This document shows positions 1-7,877 of a stretch of DNA of 62,077 bases, piece after piece (positions within the stretch are counted from its first letter, which is position 1; every line of letters begins with the position of its first letter). The notes under the pieces are model-generated. The model saw nothing but the letters and a program-made list of their open reading frames with translations. It did no database searches and had not been told where the DNA came from. Source of the DNA: a gamma proteobacterium symbiont of Ctena orbiculata (GTDB lineage: Bacteria; Pseudomonadota; Gammaproteobacteria; Chromatiales; Chromatiaceae); NCBI GenBank assembly GCA_003094555.1, contig NATW01000112.1, positions 1 to 62,077 on the forward strand. The letters are read 5' to 3'. Position numbers and translations under genes: made by a program.

Positions 1-60
1 ATGGAGCAGTTCTTCTTCGGCGAAGGCGCGGAGCTGCCCCCGGACTACCGTCCCCAATAG
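1..60 (+). CDS. 3' end of an upstream coding region (partial)
   Basis: Frame 1 is open from the window edge to a TAG stop at 58-60 and encodes a short acidic tail ending in DYRPQ. The first codon happens to be ATG, but no ribosome binding site can be seen, so this is more likely the C-terminus of a gene that starts outside the window. Nineteen residues are too few to name the product. Confidence 0.4.
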   Translation: MEQFFFGEGAELPPDYRPQ

Positions 61-80
61 GCCTCAGCGGGGGCGCAGAC

Positions 81-109
81 TTGACTCAACCGGACATCCC
101 CGGTTTAAT
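81..109 (+). promoter_or_regulatory. sigma-70 promoter of tRNA-Phe
   Basis: TTGACT at 81-86 and TTTAAT at 104-109 are separated by 17 bp. They are followed by a GC-rich discriminator (CGCCC), which is typical of stable-RNA promoters under stringent control. The tRNA begins 16 bp after the -10 box. Confidence 0.75.
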
Positions 110-125
110 ACGCCCTCTTCTCAAA

Positions 126-201
126 GGCCAGGTAGCTCAGTCGGTAGAGCAGGGGACTGAAAATCCCCGTGTCGGCAGTTCGATTCTGTCCCTGGCCACC
201 A
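126..201 (+). tRNA. tRNA-Phe (GAA anticodon)
   Basis: The 76-nt sequence folds into a complete cloverleaf. The acceptor stem pairs GGCCAGG with CCTGGCC and is followed by discriminator A and an encoded CCA at 199-201. The D stem is GCTC/GAGC, the anticodon stem GGGGA/TCCCC holds the loop CTGAAAA (anticodon GAA), and the T arm has TTCGATT. It is a single-copy, monocistronic gene here with its own promoter. The 188 bases between the tRNA and the next gene show no recognisable att-site duplication. Confidence 0.97.
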
Positions 202-389
202 TCCATACCTCCACCTGGTTTCGACACCGCAGCATTCTTTTGCTTAAATCTTTAAGTGATCGCGTTGTGATTTACGCAGATCGGTGTGTCTAGGCGAATT
301 CGGCAATATGTTTCAGTAAAGCCAGTCGCTGTGTTGGTTAACCAGCTGTTTATATGCGTAATTACCAGCAGTAATTCGTGGAGGAGTAC

Positions 390-2078
390 ATGAATGGTGA
401 TATACCGATTGAGTCACATTTTAATAAAGAACAGTTCTTTTCAGATATCGAGAACGCTAAGAAAAGGACCTTGACTGATGGTTCTGAGGAGGCCTACCTA
501 CGTGCTCGCGGTCTCCGTTATGTCATAGAAGCTCCGGAAGGATCAGATCAGGAAAGTGTGGGGGCTAGGGTGCGGGATTTCCTCCATCGGGATTTTCAGG
601 TAGAGCGGCTATTTGAGGATTTAGAAGGGGTTCCGGTGCCAGAAGAATTGCGCCAGTTCTATCTGATCATCTATGAGGGCGTGATGACGGAGGATCTGGA
701 ACAAAACCCTTATGAAGCTGCATATGAATTGCTTTTAAATACACCTTTCAAAAGTGTTGAACCAGATCTTGCATTTTCAGGTGATCCGATAAGTCAATGG
801 ACAAACCCATCACCGCAGAAGCAGGCAATGACAGATCGTGCTTGGGCGTTACGTAATATTCGAGCCGACAAGGCATGGTTGATACAACCGACAAACGGTC
901 TGCAGGATGGAGAAGGCATTTCCATTGCTCATCTCGATACAGGTTGGACAGACCATGTCGACCTCGATCAGTCAAATATCGATTTGAATCGGGCGATGGA
1001 TTACATAGATCAGCGGGGAAATGCCAAGGACCCAATGAATTATCGCGGTAATAAGGGACACGGAACGCGTACCGGTAGTGTGATTATGAGCAAGGGTGGG
1101 GTTAACAGCATCATTCCGCCAGGTACCGATCAGCCGGGTACGATTACCGGTGTTGCACGAAAAGTAACCTATGTGCCTGTCCGATGCATCAGATCTGTTG
1201 TCATTATCTTCAATAGTGATGTTGCACGAGCCGTGTACTATGCAACAGCCAACGGTTGCGATGTGATCTCCATGAGTTTAGGTGGGCGTCCTATGACCGC
1301 TTTACGACTCGCTATCCAGGATGCCGTTCTCAAAGATCTGATTGTTGTTTGCGCGGCTGGAAATCATGTGAGATTTGTAGTCTGGCCGGCTCGATATGAC
1401 GAGACTATAGCGCTCGCGGCCAGTAATGTGGCCGATCAACCATGGTCAGGTTCTTCGCGTGGTCGCAAGGTAGATATAACGGCACCAGGTGAAGATGTGT
1501 GGGTAGCTGAACCGGGCGTCAATGGAGTTGGTGACAAACAGGGTAACGGCACCTCTTACGCAACGGCTCATGTTGCCGGTGTGGCGGGACTCTGGTTGTC
1601 ATTTAATGGTAAACAGAAATTACGTCAGACCGCGATAAATTCAAGAACCATAGTACAGGAATTGTTCAGATCAGCCATCAAGCGCACAGCGAGAGTACCA
1701 GGTGGTTGGAACAGGAGGAAGTTTGGTGCGGGTATCGTAAATGTTGAGGCACTGCTTACTCAGCCATTAACTCTGTCTCCTTTTTCGGGGTATTCAAAGG
1801 AGGATATAGATTATATCGGCAGTCTGTTGAATGAAGAAGATCCGGAAGCGGGCACTAGACTGCTCGATAGACTCCTTATCAGAGATCAATATGTCTGGAA
1901 GGATCTGGAACCCGTTTTTGGGCACGAACTTGCAAATATACTCTTTGAATCACCTGAGTTGATTGATCGGTTGAAACAAATGAGCATAGAGACATCTGAA
2001 CAAATCGATATTTCAGCTGCCAGGGATTTGTTAGAAGAACGTATGTCCGAGACATTCAAAGCTGCATTGGGTTGGTGA
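390..2078 (+). CDS. subtilisin-like (S8) serine protease, no signal peptide
   Basis: A 562-residue protein with a full S8 catalytic set: Asp183 in AHLDTGW, His224 in GHGTRTG, oxyanion Asn325 in AAGNH and Ser389 in GTSYATAHVAG. About 150 residues precede the catalytic domain and about 130 follow it; neither part is recognised. No signal peptide or membrane segment is visible, so it should act in the cytoplasm unless exported by another route. The ATG at 390 is preferred over the upstream GTG at 378 because GGAGG (380-384) sits directly before it. The gene is visibly AT-richer than mazG and later genes, stands alone, and lies just after a tRNA, all of which hint at horizontal acquisition. Substrate unknown. 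Confidence 0.85.
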   Translation: MNGDIPIESHFNKEQFFSDIENAKKRTLTDGSEEAYLRARGLRYVIEAPEGSDQESVGARVRDFLHRDFQVERLFEDLEGVPVPEELRQFYLIIYEGVMTEDLEQNPYEAAYELLLNTPFKSVEPDLAFSGDPISQWTNPSPQKQAMTDRAWALRNIRADKAWLIQPTNGLQDGEGISIAHLDTGWTDHVDLDQSNIDLNRAMDYIDQRGNAKDPMNYRGNKGHGTRTGSVIMSKGGVNSIIPPGTDQPGTITGVARKVTYVPVRCIRSVVIIFNSDVARAVYYATANGCDVISMSLGGRPMTALRLAIQDAVLKDLIVVCAAGNHVRFVVWPARYDETIALAASNVADQPWSGSSRGRKVDITAPGEDVWVAEPGVNGVGDKQGNGTSYATAHVAGVAGLWLSFNGKQKLRQTAINSRTIVQELFRSAIKRTARVPGGWNRRKFGAGIVNVEALLTQPLTLSPFSGYSKEDIDYIGSLLNEEDPEAGTRLLDRLLIRDQYVWKDLEPVFGHELANILFESPELIDRLKQMSIETSEQIDISAARDLLEERMSETFKAALGW

Positions 2079-2199
2079 GGGTAAATACAGGATCAGAGAG
2101 CAGTTGTTTCTCAAATCCAGAGAAATTATCGCGCTGATACAAGTTTTAATATCGCTGGCATGAATCCTAATGCAGCAAACTAGGCTTGTCCCGGTATAT

Positions 2200-3006
2200 C
2201 TATGCTTTAGCGCCCGACTTATTTCGTTTCACCCTCTCCCATGCTGCATCCAGCTGCTCCAACGAAAGATCTTGCATGTTGGATATGCCTTCTGCAGAGA
2301 GCATGCTCTCCATAACACGGAAGCGTCTTTCAAACTTTCCGTTGGCGCGACTCAACGACTGTTCCGCATCCAGACCGAGCAGGCGTATCACATTCACCAT
2401 GGAAAACAAGAGATCGCCGAGTTCGTCTTCCAGACGATCCTGATCAGCTTTGCCGATCTCAGCCTGGACCTCATCAAACTCTTCACGCACCTTTTCGAGG
2501 GCGCCATTGGCATCAGGCCAGTCGAAACCGACGCGTGCCGCTCGCTTTTGCAGCTTCTCCGCCCTTATCAACGCCGGCAGGGCATGGGCCACCCCGTCCA
2601 TATGGCTGGCGGGGTCAGATGATTCCTTGCGTTGCGTCCGCTCCTCCGCCTTTTGTTGTTCCCAGGCATGACGTAACTCTACTTCGTTTTGATACTGCGC
2701 ATCTGAAAAGACATGGGGATGGCGGCGGATCATCTTGTCGCAGATGCCGCTCGCCACGTCGTTGAAATCGAAATGCCCTTCCTCCTTGGCGATCTGGCTG
2801 TAGAAGACGATCTGGAACAGCAGGTCACCGAGTTCGTCCCGCAGTTCAGCCATCTCACCCCGCTGGATGCTGTCCGCGACTTCGTAGGCCTCCTCAAGGG
2901 TGTAGGGGACTATGGTGCTGTAGGTCTGGCGCAGATCCCAGGGGCAACCCTTCACCGGGTCCCGTAGCTGTCCCATGATATCGAGTAGTCGCTGTAACGC
3001 TTCCAT
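2200..3006 (-). CDS. mazG: nucleoside triphosphate pyrophosphohydrolase MazG
   Basis: The 268-residue product has the length of Escherichia coli MazG (about 263) and the usual duplicated architecture. The N-terminal MazG domain carries KGCPWD, LEEAYEVAD and ELRDELGDLLFQ. The C-terminal domain repeats the metal-binding pattern as EEFDEVQAEI and LEDELGDLLFSM. The enzyme hydrolyses (d)NTPs to monophosphates plus pyrophosphate, a house-cleaning activity that in E. coli also influences ppGpp levels. A GGAG sequence lies about 10 bp before the start. It is transcribed alone, convergent with the subtilase gene, and no toxin-antitoxin partner lies beside it. Confidence 0.95.
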   Translation of the reverse strand: MEALQRLLDIMGQLRDPVKGCPWDLRQTYSTIVPYTLEEAYEVADSIQRGEMAELRDELGDLLFQIVFYSQIAKEEGHFDFNDVASGICDKMIRRHPHVFSDAQYQNEVELRHAWEQQKAEERTQRKESSDPASHMDGVAHALPALIRAEKLQKRAARVGFDWPDANGALEKVREEFDEVQAEIGKADQDRLEDELGDLLFSMVNVIRLLGLDAEQSLSRANGKFERRFRVMESMLSAEGISNMQDLSLEQLDAAWERVKRNKSGAKA

Positions 3007-3260
3007 CAGGTATTGTCTCCGGATAGATCAATGATTCGAATAGTTTAATCATTCAAATAACATACGTCTCGATCAAACGATCAGGGTGAATTGGTCAGTG
3101 TAGTGGGCTTGGGTGAACCTTGTTACAGAAACGCCTGTCTGAGGGTGATAGAGTGTAGCTCCAGGTCTTAAAGCATTGTCTGTGGCTGTGGATGGTCAGG
3201 ACTGTGTTTAGTGGATCACGATACGTTTAAATGGTAACAGGGAAAAGTTTAGGTGGAATT

Positions 3261-3551
3261 ATGAAACCAATGCTCGCAATGTTAGTGATCGTTAGTTTAA
3301 TTTTCTTATCACCGATTTGCGCAGCAGACGAGGCTTATGATGACTGCCTGCTGGTTCATCTAAAAGGTGCGAAACAGGATTATGCCGCACATCTGATCAG
3401 ACAAGCATGTAACGGGCTGTATAACCGGTCTGGTGTTTTATTAGAGAAAAGACGTCTGTTTTTTAATTGTTTATTGGAACACTTGGTGGGGGTGGAGAGT
3501 GCTCAGGCTGTGGAGGATATCCACCTGGCCTGTGGAAGAAAATATGATTGA
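3261..3551 (+). CDS. small secreted protein with duplicated Cys motif
   Basis: A 96-residue protein of unknown function. AGGTGG lies just before the ATG at 3261, which is preferred over an earlier in-frame ATG at 3231 because it starts a clean signal peptide (hydrophobic run LAMLVIVSLIFLSPIC followed by AADEA). The mature part has two copies of the pattern CLLxHL(K/V)Gx(A/V)-x(n)-I-x-x-AC, one at about residues 33-53 and one at about 66-86. The four Cys residues therefore pair naturally into two disulfide-bonded helical hairpins. It is probably periplasmic. It is not in an operon and converges on the histidine kinase gene. No family could be named. Confidence 0.7.
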   Translation: MKPMLAMLVIVSLIFLSPICAADEAYDDCLLVHLKGAKQDYAAHLIRQACNGLYNRSGVLLEKRRLFFNCLLEHLVGVESAQAVEDIHLACGRKYD

Positions 3552-3593
3552 TGTTGCCCTCGCATCCTCTCGCGATTTGGCAAGAGCAGCCGG

Positions 3594-5726
3594 TCATTTA
3601 GAAGAGAAACCGACTCGAAACTCCGCCCCGGGCTCCATATTCACCACGTCCACACGGCCGTTCATCGCCGTGGTTAACTGGTTTACCAGAGCCAAGCCGA
3701 TTCCCGTCCCGACTGTCTCACGGGTAAGTTCATTTTCGGATCTGTAGAAGAGCTTGAAGATCTTCTTCAGCTGATCCTTTGCGATCCCGGGTCCGTAGTC
3801 TCGTACCTTGAACACCACCGAGCTATCCTGTTGTACCCCACACTCAATATCTATGGCTTTTATCTCTGACTTGGCGGAAAACTTGATCGCATTGTCCACC
3901 AGGTTGATGATGATCTGGGTGAAATAGTCCGGATCGACCTGGAGTGTTCGAGCCGCACAGTCCGAGGGACAGTTGAGCCTGAGGTCGAATCCGGCACGCT
4001 TTGCCTGCGACTCGATCTTTGAGCCTATCATGTCCATCAACTCACCTGCCGTGACGGACTCGAGCTGCACCTGCAGACCGTTGCGGGTCATGCGTGCGAG
4101 CTGCAGCACATTGTTGATCAGGCGTGTCAGGCGTTCACTCTCATCTTGGATGTAGTCGTAGTAGTCACGCTTCTTATCCTCTTTTACCCAGCCTTCGCGC
4201 AGCATTTCTCCATACATGCGTATCGAGGTGAGGGGTGTCTTCAGCTCGTGGCTGACGGCGGACACGAAGTCCTGCTGTTGGCTGATCAGGTTTATCTGTC
4301 CCAGCCCCAAGCGGTAGATGGCATAGAAACCGCCGCTCAGCAGCAGAAACAGTATCACCGCGATCCATGCGATGACGGTGCCGCCCGGGCCTGCGGGAAG
4401 GCGTTGAATAGTGAATATCAGTTCCAGGCCGTTGAGGGGTGAGGTAAGCCGGGTTTGGTAGAGGAGGGCGCCACGCAGAGCTTGGGTGCCGGTCTGATAG
4501 CGCTCGCCCTCGGTTGCGGAGAATGCGGTCAACACATTGCCCTGGTAAGCGGTGATCAGCTCACTCATCAGCGCCAGGGATGTCGCGCGAAAGCTGGTTT
4601 CCATGACGCCACTCAGGAAGTCGCTCTGTTCCACCAGCATGCCTTGGATATAGCGCTGCTTGTCACGCCACACCTTTCTGTAGATTACGATGTGGCCGCT
4701 GTCGAGAAGACTCATTTCAAAGGGGTCGATCTCGCTTTCGAAGGTGCGGATGCGCAATGGCGCCGGTGCCACTGCCGCTGCCTGTGGGGCGGCCATGCTT
4801 GTGGATTGTGCGGGGAGGGATTCCGGTTCGGGCAGGGCACTGCGCTCTATGCGCGGGGTGCGTTTCGCCAGTTTTGTTTTCGTCTTGGGCGCAATCCGTT
4901 GTTGCCGCATAGGTGCCTGTGCGGCTTCAAAAGAGCTGTCCAGTTGCAGGTCTTCCACGCGGCCAAGCACGTTGGACCCGGGAAGCGCCTTTGAAGGGCG
5001 ATCCGCTTTTTGCTCCGACAGACGGTCAAACACAGCCTGCCCCGCAGCAAGCTCTTTCTTGATGCCGTCATCCACGGATGCCTTGTCACTCTCCACGGTT
5101 ATCTCACGATCCCGGGTGCGTCGCGGTTCCGTGCTGGAAAAATAGTTGGAACCCGTACTGTCGCTGAGTGGGATCTCAGCAGGTGTGACCATCTCTTCAG
5201 TGAGCGCGCCCGCTCTATCCTCGTGCTGCTCCGCGCTTAGCAATCGGTTTTCCCCAAGGATGGCCCGTAAACGATTCGCAAGTTCCTTGCGTTGTGTAAG
5301 TTCCTCGGCCTGAATGCCGTATTCGCTGGCGGCGAGGGTCGAATCGGGGAGCAGCGGGGTTTTAAAAACACCCTCGCTATCCACCTGAAAATAACCGATC
5401 AAGCCGGGTATCGGGGAGCGCACGGGAAAGTTCGACAATGCGGAACGTTGAATGAAGTTGCTCTTGGGATCGCCGGCAACGACGAGAAAATTGTAGTCGA
5501 CGAATGCGCGTCGTTCCTCCGCTTCGATGAGTTGGGCATAACCCTTGTCGATGCGCATTGCCAGCTCCTCGGCCAGCATCCGGTGGCGGTGAAAGGCCTC
5601 CCACTTCAGTTGATCGTAGGCCTGATAGACAAGCAGGCCGCTGGGAACGGCCAGGGCAAAGAAAAACACCATCAGCCAGAGGCGCAGCTTGTTCTTACTC
5701 AGGCCGTTGAGGGCGGTGCGAGCCAT
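3594..5726 (-). CDS. membrane sensor histidine kinase
   Basis: A 710-residue kinase with a TM segment near residues 16-35, a long periplasmic region of roughly 420 residues (low-complexity, Ala/Pro/Gln-rich in the middle, about 200-320), a second TM near residues 455-475, then HisKA with phospho-acceptor His493 in AVSHELKTP and a HATPase with NLVDNAIKF, DYGPGIA and GTGIGLALV. No HAMP domain lies between TM2 and HisKA, which is unusual. The start is 1 bp after the stop of the response-regulator gene and lacks a clear ribosome binding site, so translation is probably coupled. The divergent PspA-like operon suggests a role in envelope stress. Confidence 0.92.
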   Translation of the reverse strand: MARTALNGLSKNKLRLWLMVFFFALAVPSGLLVYQAYDQLKWEAFHRHRMLAEELAMRIDKGYAQLIEAEERRAFVDYNFLVVAGDPKSNFIQRSALSNFPVRSPIPGLIGYFQVDSEGVFKTPLLPDSTLAASEYGIQAEELTQRKELANRLRAILGENRLLSAEQHEDRAGALTEEMVTPAEIPLSDSTGSNYFSSTEPRRTRDREITVESDKASVDDGIKKELAAGQAVFDRLSEQKADRPSKALPGSNVLGRVEDLQLDSSFEAAQAPMRQQRIAPKTKTKLAKRTPRIERSALPEPESLPAQSTSMAAPQAAAVAPAPLRIRTFESEIDPFEMSLLDSGHIVIYRKVWRDKQRYIQGMLVEQSDFLSGVMETSFRATSLALMSELITAYQGNVLTAFSATEGERYQTGTQALRGALLYQTRLTSPLNGLELIFTIQRLPAGPGGTVIAWIAVILFLLLSGGFYAIYRLGLGQINLISQQQDFVSAVSHELKTPLTSIRMYGEMLREGWVKEDKKRDYYDYIQDESERLTRLINNVLQLARMTRNGLQVQLESVTAGELMDMIGSKIESQAKRAGFDLRLNCPSDCAARTLQVDPDYFTQIIINLVDNAIKFSAKSEIKAIDIECGVQQDSSVVFKVRDYGPGIAKDQLKKIFKLFYRSENELTRETVGTGIGLALVNQLTTAMNGRVDVVNMEPGAEFRVGFSSK

Positions 5727-5727
5727 T

Positions 5728-6429
5728 TCAATCGACCAACAGGCGATAACCGGCGCCCCGCACCGTGGTCAAGAACCGGGGTTGTGCCGAATCGGCTTCG
5801 ATCTTTCTGCGCAGTTTGGCGATATGGATATCCACGGTTCGGGTTTCGATATCGGCATTTTTCGCATAACCCCACACCTTGTTGAGCAGCTCTTCCCGGG
5901 ATACGGGGCGATCCCCGTGGCTGAACAGGTATTCGATGATATCCATCTCCCGTCTGGTAAATGAGAGCGGCTGGTCATCGCGTTTGCCGGAGAGGTTGAG
6001 AATATCGATCTCAATCCCGTCACCCAGGCGGATCCGGTCATGGCCGGTTGCGCTGTTTCGGGAGCGGCGCAATACGGCCTGCACGCGCAGCACCAGTTGC
6101 GCCACCGAAAAGGGTTTTGCCACATAGTCGTCCGCGCCCAGGGTCAGGCCATGGACGATGTCCTCATCGCTGGTCTTGGCGGTCAGCATGATGATGGGTT
6201 GGTCCTTGTCCTGCTCGCGTATCCGGTTACAGATATCGAAGCCGTTCATTCCGGGTAGCATCACATCGAGCAGGATCATATCGAAGGTGCCGGTCAGGGC
6301 CTTCTGCAGTCCTGCCGGACCTTGCGCCACACTATCCACGCTAAAGCCGTGGTAGATGAACACGTCCACCAGTCCCACCCGGATGGCTTCTTCATCTTCG
6401 ACGATCAGAATGCGTGGTTTTTGGCTCAT
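5728..6429 (-). CDS. OmpR/PhoB-family response regulator
   Basis: A 233-residue regulator with an N-terminal receiver domain (acidic pair Glu11/Asp12, phospho-acceptor Asp55 in LLDVMLPGMNG, Lys105 in AKPF) and a C-terminal winged helix (TRREMDIIEYLF and RTVDIHIAKLRRKI). It is the first gene of a two-gene operon with the sensor kinase. OmpR-family proteins bind head-to-tail half-sites about 11 bp apart. Two such direct repeats lie in the divergent intergenic region, so both autoregulation and control of the PspA-like operon are plausible. Confidence 0.95.
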   Translation of the reverse strand: MSQKPRILIVEDEEAIRVGLVDVFIYHGFSVDSVAQGPAGLQKALTGTFDMILLDVMLPGMNGFDICNRIREQDKDQPIIMLTAKTSDEDIVHGLTLGADDYVAKPFSVAQLVLRVQAVLRRSRNSATGHDRIRLGDGIEIDILNLSGKRDDQPLSFTRREMDIIEYLFSHGDRPVSREELLNKVWGYAKNADIETRTVDIHIAKLRRKIEADSAQPRFLTTVRGAGYRLLVD

Positions 6430-6477
6430 GCTGCTGTATCCATTCTTTCTCGTAAGGCTGTAGTAAAAAAAACAGTC

Positions 6478-6504
6478 CGCAAATGAACGCGAATAAACGC
6501 AAAT
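6478..6504. repeat. CGC(A/G)AAT triple repeat, 10-bp period
   Basis: CGCAAAT at 6478-6484, CGCGAAT at 6488-6494 and CGCAAAT at 6498-6504 are separated by 3-nt A/G-rich linkers, giving one unit per helical turn. The array lies just upstream of the response-regulator start. It may be a dispersed extragenic repeat or a regulator binding array. Confidence 0.55.
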
Positions 6505-6549
6505 ATTAAAAGTTAATCTGTATCTGGGCGCGGTATGGGCCCTCGCCTG

Positions 6550-6565
6550 TGGCTATATTCCTGCA
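6550..6565 (+). promoter_or_regulatory. possible sigma-54 promoter
   Basis: TGGC at 6550-6553 and TGCA at 6562-6565 place GG and GC at exactly the -24/-12 spacing. E. coli pspA is sigma-54 dependent, which makes the match interesting. However, the site is about 180 bp upstream of the start, the inner bases do not match the consensus, and no PspF-like activator is in the window. Confidence 0.3.
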
Positions 6566-6636
6566 TATGTAAAAAAGCAGACATAGATAAGCAATGATAG
6601 CTCCATTGGAAGACTAACAAGATTTCCCGTGGGAAA

Positions 6637-6654
6637 TGTAAATTCTATGTAAAT
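6637..6654 (+). promoter_or_regulatory. OmpR-type direct repeat TGTAAAT-N4-TGTAAAT
   Basis: Two identical heptamers are spaced 11 bp start to start (6637-6643 and 6648-6654), the geometry of tandem OmpR/PhoB-family half-sites. The repeat lies between the response-regulator gene and the PspA-like operon, so it is the leading candidate for that regulator's binding site. Confidence 0.6.
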
Positions 6655-6705
6655 CTGTACTTCGGAGTTTTACCTAACTCTGCCTACACGCCATGCCGTC
6701 CCCTT

Positions 6706-6723
6706 CTTAGACTTTGCTTAGAC
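6706..6723 (+). promoter_or_regulatory. second 7-4-7 direct repeat CTTAGAC-N4-CTTAGAC
   Basis: Two identical CTTAGAC heptamers, again 11 bp apart start to start, end 22 bp before the PspA-like start codon and just upstream of its AAGGAG. The geometry matches the TGTAAAT repeat but the sequence differs. It could be a second regulator site or a repressor site overlapping the transcription start. Confidence 0.5.
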
Positions 6724-6745
6724 ATTCAAACACAAGGAGACTCTC

Positions 6746-7294
6746 ATGGCACTCATCACACGTGTATCCCAACTGTTTCGAGCCGATGTGAATGCGGTTC
6801 TAGATCGTATGGAAGAGCCGGAAATCCTGCTCAAGCAGGCGGTCCGGGATATGGAGGAGGCGTTAAGCAAGGACGATCAACGGGTCAAGGTCATGCAGCT
6901 GGAGCAGAAGCAGATCCTGTCGCGCCAGAGTGAACTTGAGCAACGACTCGATCGGGTGACTGAAGAGTTGGATCTCTGTTTCGATACCGGTAACGAGGCT
7001 TTGGCAAGGACCCTGTTGAAGCGCAAGCTGGAGTCGGAACGCTATCTCAACTATCTCGCCCGCAAACAACAGGAGTTTGAGGAAGCGGGGGAGGCCCTCA
7101 AAAAACGTATCGATGAAAATCGCTCGCGTCTCGACTCCATGCGGCAGAAGGCGGAACTGCTGGCAGGCTCGGATAAGGAGGAGACCGAGCATACCAGCTG
7201 GAACGAACCGGATTTCATGGGGCAGTTCGCAGTCAGCGAGGATGACATCGAACTCGCCTTTCTGCGTGAAAAGCAGAGGAGGACCCAGTCATGA
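6746..7294 (+). CDS. PspA/IM30-family protein
   Basis: A 182-residue, highly charged coiled-coil protein beginning with the PspA-like amphipathic helix (LITRVSQLFRADVNAVLD) and continuing with EEPEILLKQAVRDMEEAL and long heptad-rich helices to about residue 145. It is shorter than E. coli PspA (about 222), so the C-terminal helices are reduced. Proteins of this family coat damaged inner membrane. AAGGAG precedes the start. It leads a three-gene operon: the next ORF overlaps its stop by 4 bp and the VWA gene follows. The divergent two-component system probably controls it. Confidence 0.85.
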   Translation: MALITRVSQLFRADVNAVLDRMEEPEILLKQAVRDMEEALSKDDQRVKVMQLEQKQILSRQSELEQRLDRVTEELDLCFDTGNEALARTLLKRKLESERYLNYLARKQQEFEEAGEALKKRIDENRSRLDSMRQKAELLAGSDKEETEHTSWNEPDFMGQFAVSEDDIELAFLREKQRRTQS

Positions 7295-7860
7295 AACGGC
7301 CCAGCTTTATGCAAGGCGTCGGCGTTGCGCTGGTCGCCACTATCGGTGGGGGCGTGCTGTTCAGTGCACTTACGACAGTTTTCGTCACCGACTTTATATT
7401 GCGTCTGCTTATCGCGGGCATGGGATTGTTGTATGTGCTCTACCTGTTGTATCGCAGTGGTGAAAAGGTCGGACGTTTTACCAGCATGAGTATCTGGTTG
7501 GTGGCGGCAGTTGGCATCTGGTTGATGGGATTGAGCCTGCCGATCTATCTCATGGCCCACCTGGGACTTGTCTGGTTGCTTCGCTCCCTCTATTTCTACT
7601 CCAGTCTCATCTCGGCATTGGTTGATATGGGCCTGGTGCTGTTCGGCCTGGCGGCTGCGGTATGGGCGATGCTGCAGACCGGTAACCTGTTTCTCAGTGT
7701 GTGGAGCTTTTTTCTCGTCCAGGCACTGTTTGTCTTTATCCCCAACACCTGGCAGCGATCGGGCAAATCAATTAACACAGTAAACGTTGCGGAAGATCGT
7801 TTCCAGCTCGCCCATCGCACGGCGCAAGCCGCCCTCACCAAACTATCCACTCAACGTTAG
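7291..7860 (+). CDS. multi-spanning inner-membrane protein of the PspA-VWA operon
   Basis: A 189-residue hydrophobic protein with about five predicted membrane segments in the first 150 residues and a short soluble C-terminal tail. It overlaps the PspA-like stop by 4 bp (ATGA) and has its own AGGAGG, so the two are translationally coupled. No family was recognised. From context it may be the membrane partner that recruits the PspA-like coat or carries the VWA protein. That role is inferred from position only. Confidence 0.75.
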   Translation: MKRPSFMQGVGVALVATIGGGVLFSALTTVFVTDFILRLLIAGMGLLYVLYLLYRSGEKVGRFTSMSIWLVAAVGIWLMGLSLPIYLMAHLGLVWLLRSLYFYSSLISALVDMGLVLFGLAAAVWAMLQTGNLFLSVWSFFLVQALFVFIPNTWQRSGKSINTVNVAEDRFQLAHRTAQAALTKLSTQR

Positions 7861-7877
7861 TTAACATGGAGAAGATC

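Larger units (their letters stand above)
6430..6745. other. divergent regulatory intergenic region
   Basis: These 316 bases separate the two-component genes from the PspA-like operon and contain no credible ORF. They hold three CGC(A/G)AAT units spaced 10 bp apart (6478-6504), a sigma-54-like TGGC-N8-TGCA (6550-6565), two perfect 7-4-7 direct repeats (6637-6654 and 6706-6723) and the AAGGAG ribosome binding site of the next gene. The sub-elements are listed separately. Confidence 0.7.

Noticed and set aside
81-293. Open frame across tRNA-Phe
   Set aside because: It overlaps the whole tRNA and has no ribosome binding site; the cloverleaf fully explains the sequence.
126-389. Prophage or island attachment site at tRNA-Phe
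   Set aside because: No integrase gene and no second copy of the tRNA 3' end was seen in the window.
4455-5885. Several plus-strand open frames opposite the histidine kinase
   Set aside because: Overlap well-defined kinase domains and have biased, low-complexity translations.
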